IMG/VR virus record: IMGVR_UViG_3300042380_000139
Span: 1-35,656 of that record
Strand: one strand, 5' to 3'
From: a virus
DNA: 35,656 nt
Below, piece by piece: positions 27,378-33,999 of the stretch; within the stretch, counting starts at the first letter, position 1; every line of letters begins with the position of its first letter. Below the pieces are notes generated by a model. The model made no database searches, was not told the origin of the DNA, and saw only the letters and a list, made by a program, of their open reading frames with translations. The position numbers and the translations under genes were made by a program.

Positions 27378-28969
27378 TGCTCCGTGACTACCAGCAACGC
27401 ACAATCGACCATCTGTACCAATGGTTCAGAAACGGCAACGAGGGGAATCCTTGTTTAGTGCTTCCGACTGGCTCAGGTAAGAGCCACATCGTTGCGGCAT
27501 TGTGCAAGGATGCCTTGCAGAACTGGCCAGAAACCCGGGTTCTGATGCTCACTCATGTGAAAGAGCTGATTGAGCAAAACGCGGAGAAAATGAGACTCCA
27601 CTGGCCGGGAGCGCCAATGGGTATTTATAGCGCAAGCATTGGACGGAGGCAACTCGGGGAGCCTATCACTTTTGCAGGCATTCAGTCGGTGAGGGACAAA
27701 GCTCATCTGATTGGTCACGTTGATCTGGTCATCATTGATGAGTGCCACCTTGTCGGACACAAGGACGAAGGAGGTTATAGGCGGCTGTTGGCCGACCTGA
27801 AGGACATCAATTCCAATCTTCGTGTGGTGGGCCTTACCGCTACTCCCTGGAGGCTAGGACACGGTTTAATCACTGATGCGCCCGCGATCTTTTCCGATCT
27901 AATCGAGCCGGTGAGCATTGATGAACTGGTCAAACGCAAGTTTCTTGCTCCGTTGCGATCAAAGGTAACCGCTGAGCGACTGGACGTATCAGGCGTTCGC
28001 AAGCGTGGCGGGGAGTACATTGAGGCCGAGCTGCAAGCCGCCGTTGACAACGAGGCACAAAACAGAGCGATCGTGCAGGAGGTCATCACTAGGGCCGATG
28101 ATCGTAAAGCTTGGCTGTTCTTCTGTGCCGGTGTCCGTCATGCTGAGAACGTGCGAGACGTGCTGCAAAGCCTCGGAATCGTTGCGGAGTGCGTGACAGG
28201 GGATACGCCGAAAGCGGAGCGTGAACGCATTTTGACGCTCTACAAAGCCGGGCAAATCAGGGCATTGACGAACGCGAATGTGCTAACGACAGGGTTTGAT
28301 TACCCTGATATTGATCTGGTTGCCATGCTGCGCCCGACGATGTCACCTAGCCTGTATGTGCAGATGGCAGGCCGAGGAATGCGCCCAAAGAGCCACACCG
28401 ACCATTGCCTAGTGCTAGATTTTGCTGGTGTAGTGGCGACACATGGCCCGATAACGGCAGTGCAGCCTCCGAAGAAGGCAGGATCAGGCAATGGCGAGAC
28501 CCCAGTAAAGCTGTGCGAGGCTTGCAACGAGCTGTGCCCGATCTCCGCCAGAAAATGCCCAGCTTGTGGCGCTCCGTTCCCTGAACCAGAAAAAAAGCCC
28601 CTGACGCTGCACGTTGACGATATCATGGGCATCGAGGGCACAGAGATGCTCGTACGGTCCTGGATCTGGCGTAAGCACACAAGCAGGGCATCAGGTAAAG
28701 AAATGTTCGCGGTCACTTATTACGGTGCCCTGAGTGATCCTCCGGTTACCGAGTATCTGACAATCACGCATGATGGGTATCCGGGTGAAAAGGCAATTAG
28801 GACGTTCATGGACATGGCCAAAAAAGCCGGTGCGCCCATCGGGTCTCACGAGGATCTAGACGAATGCGCCAAGATCATGACGAAGGCCACGCCGCCGAGC
28901 TTGGTGGAGTACCGCAAAGAAGGGAAGTTTGTTCGAGTTATCAACCGAGAATGGGGGATCAATGAGTGA
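27377..28969 (+). CDS. Superfamily 2 DNA helicase with zinc-ribbon insert
   Basis: A 530-residue helicase of the SSL2/UvrB-like SF2 group. Motif I is LPTGSGKS (29-36), motif II DECH (121-124) and motif III TAT (154-156). Motif V is TTGFDYPDID (304-313) and motif VI QMAGRGMRP (329-337). After the helicase core a four-cysteine zinc ribbon, CEAC and CPAC (C380, C383, C394, C397), is followed by a C-terminal domain of about 130 residues with YYGALSDPPVTEYLTI. It should remodel replication or recombination intermediates. It overlaps both neighbours. Confidence 0.9.
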   Translation: MLRDYQQRTIDHLYQWFRNGNEGNPCLVLPTGSGKSHIVAALCKDALQNWPETRVLMLTHVKELIEQNAEKMRLHWPGAPMGIYSASIGRRQLGEPITFAGIQSVRDKAHLIGHVDLVIIDECHLVGHKDEGGYRRLLADLKDINSNLRVVGLTATPWRLGHGLITDAPAIFSDLIEPVSIDELVKRKFLAPLRSKVTAERLDVSGVRKRGGEYIEAELQAAVDNEAQNRAIVQEVITRADDRKAWLFFCAGVRHAENVRDVLQSLGIVAECVTGDTPKAERERILTLYKAGQIRALTNANVLTTGFDYPDIDLVAMLRPTMSPSLYVQMAGRGMRPKSHTDHCLVLDFAGVVATHGPITAVQPPKKAGSGNGETPVKLCEACNELCPISARKCPACGAPFPEPEKKPLTLHVDDIMGIEGTEMLVRSWIWRKHTSRASGKEMFAVTYYGALSDPPVTEYLTITHDGYPGEKAIRTFMDMAKKAGAPIGSHEDLDECAKIMTKATPPSLVEYRKEGKFVRVINREWGINE

Positions 28970-29162
28970 GCCACACGTTGTCCAGGTGTACCGAGAGAAA
29001 CTGAGAGAGGCAAAGAAGGGTTTGTACCCGCCGAAGTGCTGTTACACATGCGACCATTTTGCAGACCATGACTACTGCACGATGTTCGATGAGAAAGTGC
29101 CGAAAAATTTTGCCGGGTCAATAGATCAATGCCCGAGTTGGTTTGAGGAGATCCCATTTTGA
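28962..29162 (+). CDS. Small Cys-rich protein, probable zinc finger
   Basis: The start ATG 28962 (MSEPHVVQVYREKLREAKKG) overlaps the helicase stop by 8 bp. The product has 66 residues, with CCYTCDHFADHDYC and, further on, DQCPSWFEEIPF. Cysteines with nearby histidines could hold one zinc. The CxxC-H-C-C pattern is common in small phage proteins beside helicases, without known role. Confidence 0.65.
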   Translation: MSEPHVVQVYREKLREAKKGLYPPKCCYTCDHFADHDYCTMFDEKVPKNFAGSIDQCPSWFEEIPF

Positions 29163-29332
29163 TGAACAAACAAGAACGACATCAGTTTGATCGTTTAACC
29201 CGTTTGCTTGAGGTTGAGAGAGAACGCGCCGAAAAAGCATGGGTCGGATACCGTGAGATTTTGTATGAAGTGGTGGATCTCAGGATGAAGCTAGAAAGAA
29301 TTGAGAAAGCACTTAATGAAAACTTTGACTGA
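29162..29332 (+). CDS. 56-residue coiled-coil protein
   Basis: ATG 29162 overlaps the previous stop (TGATG) and encodes MNKQERHQFDRLTRLLEVER, then ERAEKAWVGYREILYEVVDL and RMKLERIEKALNENFD. Nearly the whole length is a charged amphipathic helix with heptad spacing, so a coiled-coil dimer is likely. It overlaps the start of the VRR-NUC gene by 17 bp. Function unknown. Confidence 0.6.
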   Translation: MNKQERHQFDRLTRLLEVERERAEKAWVGYREILYEVVDLRMKLERIEKALNENFD

Positions 29333-29699
29333 CGTTGTACCCACCGAACACTTTGAGCAACGTGAGTTTGTGAAGTGGTTCAGACAGACATATCACGGGG
29401 TCAGAATCTTCGCCATCCCAAACGGAGGAGCCAGAACAATCACCACGGCAACGCGCCTGAAGTCTGAGGGCGTGTGCAGAGGGGTGCCCGATCTTTTCAT
29501 TCCATCCTGGGGCCTGTGGGTGGAGATGAAGCGGAAGAAGGGTGGCGTTGTTAGCGCCGATCAAAAAGACTGGATTGATTACCTGGAGGCCAATCAATAC
29601 CATTGCATCGTTGCCAAGGGGTGTGACGACGCAAAGCAACAAATTGGGGAGTTTATCCTAGAACACATTGACATTGAATGTCAGCGCATTCACAATTGA
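29316..29699 (+). CDS. VRR-NUC domain nuclease
   Basis: ATG 29316 (MKTLTDVVPTEHFEQREFVK) is preferred over TTG 29301. The 127-residue product is a stand-alone VRR-NUC domain: IPNGGAR (34-40), GVPDLF with D59, VEMKRKKGG with E70 and K72, then Q83 and a closing DDAKQQIGEFI helix. VRR-NUC enzymes are PD-(D/E)XK nucleases found in FAN1 and many phages, with likely structure-specific cutting of branched DNA. It fits as a junction or flap nuclease in the recombination set. Confidence 0.87.
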   Translation: MKTLTDVVPTEHFEQREFVKWFRQTYHGVRIFAIPNGGARTITTATRLKSEGVCRGVPDLFIPSWGLWVEMKRKKGGVVSADQKDWIDYLEANQYHCIVAKGCDDAKQQIGEFILEHIDIECQRIHN

Positions 29700-29732
29700 A
29701 CCCATCGCAACACACAACCCGGAGCTTCCGAA

Positions 29733-29981
29733 ATGTGCTACATCACCAGCCAAACCAACAAGTACCTCGATCAAATGGAACAAGACGAAAAGGAATATGA
29801 AGAGGAATTTCAGTTCATTGCTGAATTTCGTATTGATGATGTTTCATACGAGATGGAGAACGACACCATCACGTTTGTTGAGGCGTGCAACAAGGTTGAG
29901 AAGGGTCTCATGAGCCTTGAGCAATTGGGCCGATTGGTGATGACTGCACGAAACGACATTATTGACTCTATGATCGACTAA
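29733..29981 (+). CDS. Small acidic protein, unknown function
   Basis: An 82-residue protein starting MCYITSQTNKYLDQMEQDEK, strongly acidic in its first half, with ITFVEACNKVEKGLMSLEQL and a helical end (LVMTARNDIIDSMID). There is a weak GGAG ribosome site. The 33-base gap before it holds nothing notable. No family recognised. Confidence 0.62.
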   Translation: MCYITSQTNKYLDQMEQDEKEYEEEFQFIAEFRIDDVSYEMENDTITFVEACNKVEKGLMSLEQLGRLVMTARNDIIDSMID

Positions 29982-29988
29982 CAAATAT

Positions 29989-30029
29989 GGGGGTCTGAAA
30001 AGGTAAGTTCGGGTGAGCCCGACACCCCC
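29989..30029 (+). other. Nested hairpin upstream of a small basic gene, resembling a tRNA acceptor/T-arm
   Basis: GGGGGT (29989-29994) pairs with ACCCCC (30024-30029). Nested and directly stacked on its 3' side is G-T-TCGGG/CCCGAC (30007-30023, one bulged T, loop TGAG). A 12-base single strand CTGAAAAGGTAA fills the 5' side, and GCCA follows the outer stem. It is too short for a tRNA and lacks D and anticodon arms. It may be a leader element of the gene at 30038. Confidence 0.5.
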
Positions 30030-30037
30030 GCCAAATC

Positions 30038-30286
30038 ATGAATACAAAAGCCCTGAAATTGGTAAGAAAGCTGTGGAATAACAGTTCGGTTTCACGGAAT
30101 GTAAACCGGCACAATCAGCGCGAGTGGGTTCGTGCTGTTCGTAAACTAGGCAAGCGGTGGCTGCTTGCGGAGACTCAATCAAAAGGAAACGTATGTCAGA
30201 CGTGGAAGGAACATTGCAGGAACGTGGCAAGAAATACGGCAAGTTTTCGGGACATGCAGAAGTCTCACAGGACCTCAAGCTTGTAA
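30038..30286 (+). CDS. Small basic phage protein
   Basis: An 82-residue Arg/Lys-rich protein: MNTKALKLVRKLWNNSSVSR, then NRHNQREWVRAVRKLGKRWL. The N-terminal 50 residues match a small basic type I recognise from phage early regions. The last 31 residues lie in a different frame over the start of the next gene, a 94-bp overlap that is unusual here. The conserved part may end near residue 50, so a frame error or recent loss of the original stop is possible. Confidence 0.62.
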   Translation: MNTKALKLVRKLWNNSSVSRNVNRHNQREWVRAVRKLGKRWLLAETQSKGNVCQTWKEHCRNVARNTASFRDMQKSHRTSSL

Positions 30287-30471
30287 TTCGGACACACCTC
30301 AAGCATCGAGGCAAGATTCTTGCCTTGGACCAGCAAGAGGCCCTAGATATGATCTGTCACAAGATCGCCAGGATCATCAACGGGGACGCCGACTACGCCG
30401 ATAGTTGGCACGACATCGCAGGCTACTCAACTTTGATTGTTCAACGACTGAAAGGAGATGATGATGTGTAA
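30193..30471 (+). CDS. DUF6378-like phage protein
   Basis: ATG 30193 (MSDVEGTLQERGKKYGKFSG) follows AAAAGGAAACGT; the longer frame from 30157 lacks a ribosome site. The product has 92 residues. TLQERGKKYGKF, ALDMICHKIARIINGDADYA and DSWHDIAGYSTLIVQRL are the pattern of DUF6378, a small helical family found in many phages and structurally likened to MazG-like folds in layout. No activity is established. It ends inside the start region of the following micro-gene. Confidence 0.78.
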   Translation: MSDVEGTLQERGKKYGKFSGHAEVSQDLKLVIRTHLKHRGKILALDQQEALDMICHKIARIINGDADYADSWHDIAGYSTLIVQRLKGDDDV

Positions 30472-30634
30472 CGGTAACTGTGGTCAAGGTCGTCAATGCG
30501 ATTGCGTTACAGATTTTGAATTCGAATGGTACGAAAAAACAGAATTCGAGAGTTTTGCCTCGAAAGCTGCGACAATTTTACTGGTTTTATTGATCGTCAT
30601 AAGCCTCGCCGGCTTGGCGATGCTTCATATATAA
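30464..30634 (+). CDS. Cys-rich N-terminus plus transmembrane helix, 56 residues
   Basis: Three consecutive in-frame ATGs (30458, 30461, 30464) follow AAAGGAG; the third is best spaced. The product starts MCNGNCGQGRQCDCVTDFEF with four cysteines in 13 residues and has one hydrophobic helix (ATILLVLLIVISLAGLAML) at its end. CNxNCxQGRxCxC tags are frequent in tiny phage proteins of unknown role. It is the last gene of the right early operon, and its final 48 bases overlap the endolysin gene on the other strand. An N-in/C-out or anchored metal-binding peptide is possible. Confidence 0.6.
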   Translation: MCNGNCGQGRQCDCVTDFEFEWYEKTEFESFASKAATILLVLLIVISLAGLAMLHI

Positions 30635-31096
30635 GATTCGTTCAGCAATACGACGCCGTTGTAACCCGGGCAGGACTTTCCCGCCTGCTCGGACAAACTT
30701 CAGAAACTCGCTGGCTGCTCCAGCGTAGTCTTTTCTGAGGTGCTTTCTTCTGAGCGTTGACCGCTGAAGGGCACCGAGCCCCAAGTTGAAAGCGAAGCTA
30801 ACCAAAGCATCAAATTGACATTGCGAGATGTTTGTTCCGCACAGTCTCTCAACACCCCGCTCAAACCGACGAAGATCATTTCTGAGTAGATCATTGACTT
30901 CCTCTTGTGTGAATGTCCGATTGTGAGCTGGAGCGAGTTGGAAGTGCATACGCTCCTCGAGCGTTAGGTGATGCTGCCTTGGGTACAAAACATGCCCGAC
31001 GCCGACAGTCCAGAGCAAAGCAGGGCACCTGTATGGCTTGAGCCTGACACCCTCAAAGTGTTTGATAAGGCTGATGCCGACTTCTGAAGTCTTCAT
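30587..31096 (-). CDS. Endolysin, GH24 (T4-type) muramidase
   Basis: ATG 31096 (MKTSEVGISLIKHFEGVRLK) overlaps the holin-like stop (ATGA), so the upstream in-frame Met at 31168 is rejected. The product has 169 residues. The catalytic signature E-X8-C-X5-T is visible: E15 in HFEG, C24 and T30 (RCPALLWTVGVGH). Cys takes the place of the usual Asp, as in several lambdoid enzymes. FDALVSFAFNLGLGAL and GLQRRRIAE are further family landmarks. No signal anchor is present, so it needs the holin to reach the cell wall. Confidence 0.92.
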   Translation of the reverse strand: MKTSEVGISLIKHFEGVRLKPYRCPALLWTVGVGHVLYPRQHHLTLEERMHFQLAPAHNRTFTQEEVNDLLRNDLRRFERGVERLCGTNISQCQFDALVSFAFNLGLGALQRSTLRRKHLRKDYAGAASEFLKFVRAGGKVLPGLQRRRIAERILYMKHRQAGEAYDDQ

Positions 31097-31608
31097 TTGC
31101 CGAAGGCTCTGCCGCCGAAGTGGAACGCTATCACGGAGGCAAATAGCGCCTGGGTGTTCTCGTCCCAAAGCTGCGCAGCCACATCAACGAACGATGCGCC
31201 AGCAGCCACACCGTAAAAGAAAATCCCGATGTCAATCAGCACCAAGAGGATAAAGAACCCATAGGTAACCACAGGCCGCACTGATGCTCGAAGGTTAATC
31301 ACCCACTGGCTAGCACCCTCGCCGATGGCAGCATCATGGGTGTAGATCGCCTTCATTTCGTCGCTCTGTGCGCCAATTCTGGCCTGGATCTCTCGGCTTG
31401 CAATCTCCATCTCCAGCTGAGCGGAGCGGATCTCCTCTAGTTTGGCCTCAGCATCAAAGCCAATCTTTCGGAGTTCCAACTCCCTCTGAATCTGCATCCC
31501 TAACAGCTCAATCTCTTGTCGCTTGTCGCTGCGATCCTTCATGAACTCCAAGAACCTGGGCAATCCGCCAGCCAGAAACGAAACGATTGTGCTGAGTAGG
31601 GTAAGCAT
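31093..31608 (-). CDS. Holin-like membrane protein with long coiled coil
   Basis: A 171-residue protein. A hydrophobic N-terminus (LTLLSTIVSFLAGGLPRFLE) is followed by a charged coiled coil (residues 23-90). A strong transmembrane helix comes next (VTYGFFILLVLIDIGIFFYG, about 113-134), and then a second C-terminal hydrophobic stretch (LFASVIAFHFGG). This layout is the one usually annotated as a holin in P22-like and related phages and it is directly coupled to the endolysin gene. Start and previous stop overlap (TAATG). The coiled coil is longer than in classic holins. Confidence 0.75.
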   Translation of the reverse strand: MLTLLSTIVSFLAGGLPRFLEFMKDRSDKRQEIELLGMQIQRELELRKIGFDAEAKLEEIRSAQLEMEIASREIQARIGAQSDEMKAIYTHDAAIGEGASQWVINLRASVRPVVTYGFFILLVLIDIGIFFYGVAAGASFVDVAAQLWDENTQALFASVIAFHFGGRAFGK

Positions 31609-31832
31609 TATTTTTTATCCTCTTTATTGTCTAATTTGTCACTGATTTTGCCGAGTAACGTTTTGACCTCGCTCATATCTTCTCGATAATCATCACGTCG
31701 AACGTACTTTGCCGGGGAGGTTCTGGCCTCATCTTCCAGCCGCTCAATGGCCTTGTAAATGTTGTTCAGAACCCAGCCACCAAGGAAACCGGCAAGGCTT
31801 ACGGCTGCGTTAAAGATCATCTGATTGTCCAA
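31608..31832 (-). CDS. Small membrane protein, antiholin- or holin-like
   Basis: The start is TTG 31832 (MDNQMIFNAAVSLAGFLGGW), which has AGGTGA 4 bases upstream; the next ATG at 31820 is too far from it. The product has 74 residues: one N-terminal transmembrane helix (NAAVSLAGFLGGWVLNNIY), then a charged helical tail (DMSEVKTLLGKISDKLDNKE). Such single-helix proteins are common beside holins and are annotated as DUF2730-like or antiholins; the role here is inferred. It lies between the tailspike and holin-like genes. Confidence 0.68.
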   Translation of the reverse strand: MDNQMIFNAAVSLAGFLGGWVLNNIYKAIERLEDEARTSPAKYVRRDDYREDMSEVKTLLGKISDKLDNKEDKK

Positions 31833-31851
31833 TTTATCACCTAATTAAATT

Positions 31852-33966
31852 TTAAGTAAACAAATACCAACCATTAGGGGTTGATGTAAGGATTGCAGTC
31901 CATCCAGACCCAGTCAATGTGACATTCGCTCCGGTGGACGTTACTATTCTTGATGTGGTCGTTTCGCCAGCACTGTTGTGAACAAATGTAATATTTGCTC
32001 CAACGCTTTCTGATGTTAGCTTAATAGTAGTATTTAACGCTCCATTCAAAACGCCTGTAATTGATTTGGTTAGAGCCCCCAACGTGTACAGGGTGCGCTT
32101 ATCGGCATCTAGTTGCGTTCCGGAAACGCTAGACAAATCTACAATCAAAGTTTGAGGCTCACCTGAAATTCCATAGTATGCGTAACCAGTTCGCACAAGA
32201 CCTTGATCTGGTGATATGTTGTTATAGCCAAGCGTTACACCACTTAAGTCAAGAGGAGGAGTGGACCCAGTATCTGCAAAAATACAATTTTCGATTTTGT
32301 TTAGAACGCATCCAGAATCAATGACGACATATGCAATGTCGGTTGCCAATCCATAAAACAGACAGCTATTGAACTTATTTGAAATGGAGCTTGCTTCAAG
32401 TTTGACAGGAATTAGTGTTCCATCTTGGAATACAAACTTACAGTGATCGAAAACCACTCCACGAATAGTAGAAAGCCGAACATCACGAGAATTGTTCTTA
32501 AATACGCAATCGTTAAACCTCAGTGAATACAATGATGTATAGCTAGGATTAACAGACGGGCCCGCTCTAACTCCGAAGTAAGAATCTTGGAATATACAGG
32601 AGTTAAATACCGTACTACCTTGAGAACCATAAAAACGGAAGCAGGCACTATCTGTTTCCTTGTTGTTTTGGAACTGGCAGTTGTTGAAAGTGAATAGGTG
32701 ATATTGATTTGTCCATGCTGGAAGCGGGTCACCGGTAGAACCGTCTTTGTCAGGAGACAAAACCTGGACAATATAATTTATAACGCCGTTTAAGAAATTC
32801 GCTCCAGCATAGTGCGAGCAATTCTCAAAAATCACGTTTTCAGAAACTCGCTGAATGCTACGGTCACCAGTCCACGCATATATGAAACTCTTGACGTTTT
32901 CTCCATAACAGTTCAAGAACTTGATATTATAAGCAGCGGCAACACGCAAAAATCCAACTGATGTAGCATTGTTGTACCCGTTGAAGTTCTCAACAATCAC
33001 ATTGTAAGGATACATGCCATAGTTATCGGGCGGGGTTGGGCCTGTTGCAGCTTCACCGTACTCGATATTAATGCCATAGTCGCAGTCGCCGGTTATGTCT
33101 ACGTTTTTGACGATCAGGTTATAGGCATTGCCGACTATAGCCACAAACAAGGTGTAGTTTGCACAGTTACTTGCAGTAATATTTGAAATTTCAATGTCGT
33201 GAGTCGGACCATTACCAGTTGTGCTGTTGTCGCCAATCCAAATAATCCCAGTTGGAACAACTGTGCTAAGTGTTGCCCTTGTAATGGTTGATTCATATAC
33301 AAAGTTTTTGATTTTTATGTTATTTACACCGTATATATAAAATAACGGCTTGGCTCGGTTCGCTTGATTTGCTGGCCTATAAGTCTGCACATCATCAATG
33401 ATTGTTGCGCCTTGCCAGTCAATCGTAACGTTCGATGGAATTACGATCTCATCACGGATCAAATAAGATTCGCCATCCACACCAATAAGAGTTTTGCCCT
33501 GAGCAGCATTCACAGCGTTTTGAATTGCAACAGTGTCATTTGCAATCCCATTGCCAACCGCGCCAAAATCTTTGACGCTGACAGATTCGCGGAGCTTTGC
33601 TTGAACGGTAGTAGCAACAGCGCCAACACCTGCAGGGTCATATTGAACGCCAGCCGCATTAGGACTGATCCCGCTCCCGTCCGGAAAGCTGTAAACCAGG
33701 TTCGCCTTGCTATCAAGCACCTTGATGGAGAAGTTGACACCGTTCACATAAAGTTGTGCAGGGGTGCCAGCATTCGACACGTAACCGTTAATGGTGCGCA
33801 GTGGTTGAGCTGCAAGAATCGTCAGCGCATCGTCAAAATAGACCTGCACAGGGTTGGTTTGAGGATCAAGATATGGCGTTCCAATGTAGACGTAGCCATT
33901 GTCCAACGGCTGACCATCACGGTCTTGGAACACTGGGAAAGGTACGTTGATTGATAGTGCTGGCAT
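31852..33966 (-). CDS. Tailspike with P22-type head-binding domain and beta-helix
   Basis: A 704-residue receptor-binding protein. Residues 1-105 match the head-binding domain of the P22 tailspike: NVPFPVFQDRDGQPLDNGYV, then VYIGTPYLDPQTNPVQVYF and LRTINGYVSNAG. SVKDFGAVGNGIANDTVAIQ at about 129-148 starts a pectate-lyase-like right-handed beta-helix with many Asn-ladder repeats (ENVIFENCSHYAG, TVFNSCIFQDSYFG). The last 100 residues form a beta domain ending NGWYLFT. Spikes bind and usually cleave surface polysaccharide; the active-site acids cannot be identified by eye. It is the last virion gene before lysis. Confidence 0.9.
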   Translation of the reverse strand: MPALSINVPFPVFQDRDGQPLDNGYVYIGTPYLDPQTNPVQVYFDDALTILAAQPLRTINGYVSNAGTPAQLYVNGVNFSIKVLDSKANLVYSFPDGSGISPNAAGVQYDPAGVGAVATTVQAKLRESVSVKDFGAVGNGIANDTVAIQNAVNAAQGKTLIGVDGESYLIRDEIVIPSNVTIDWQGATIIDDVQTYRPANQANRAKPLFYIYGVNNIKIKNFVYESTITRATLSTVVPTGIIWIGDNSTTGNGPTHDIEISNITASNCANYTLFVAIVGNAYNLIVKNVDITGDCDYGINIEYGEAATGPTPPDNYGMYPYNVIVENFNGYNNATSVGFLRVAAAYNIKFLNCYGENVKSFIYAWTGDRSIQRVSENVIFENCSHYAGANFLNGVINYIVQVLSPDKDGSTGDPLPAWTNQYHLFTFNNCQFQNNKETDSACFRFYGSQGSTVFNSCIFQDSYFGVRAGPSVNPSYTSLYSLRFNDCVFKNNSRDVRLSTIRGVVFDHCKFVFQDGTLIPVKLEASSISNKFNSCLFYGLATDIAYVVIDSGCVLNKIENCIFADTGSTPPLDLSGVTLGYNNISPDQGLVRTGYAYYGISGEPQTLIVDLSSVSGTQLDADKRTLYTLGALTKSITGVLNGALNTTIKLTSESVGANITFVHNSAGETTTSRIVTSTGANVTLTGSGWTAILTSTPNGWYLFT

Positions 33967-33999
33967 GGGTCACCCGTGGGTTGATGGTGTGAGTTTACG

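Noticed and set aside
28300-28716. Minus-strand frame under the helicase gene
   Set aside because: Antisense to conserved helicase motifs V-VI; no ribosome site.
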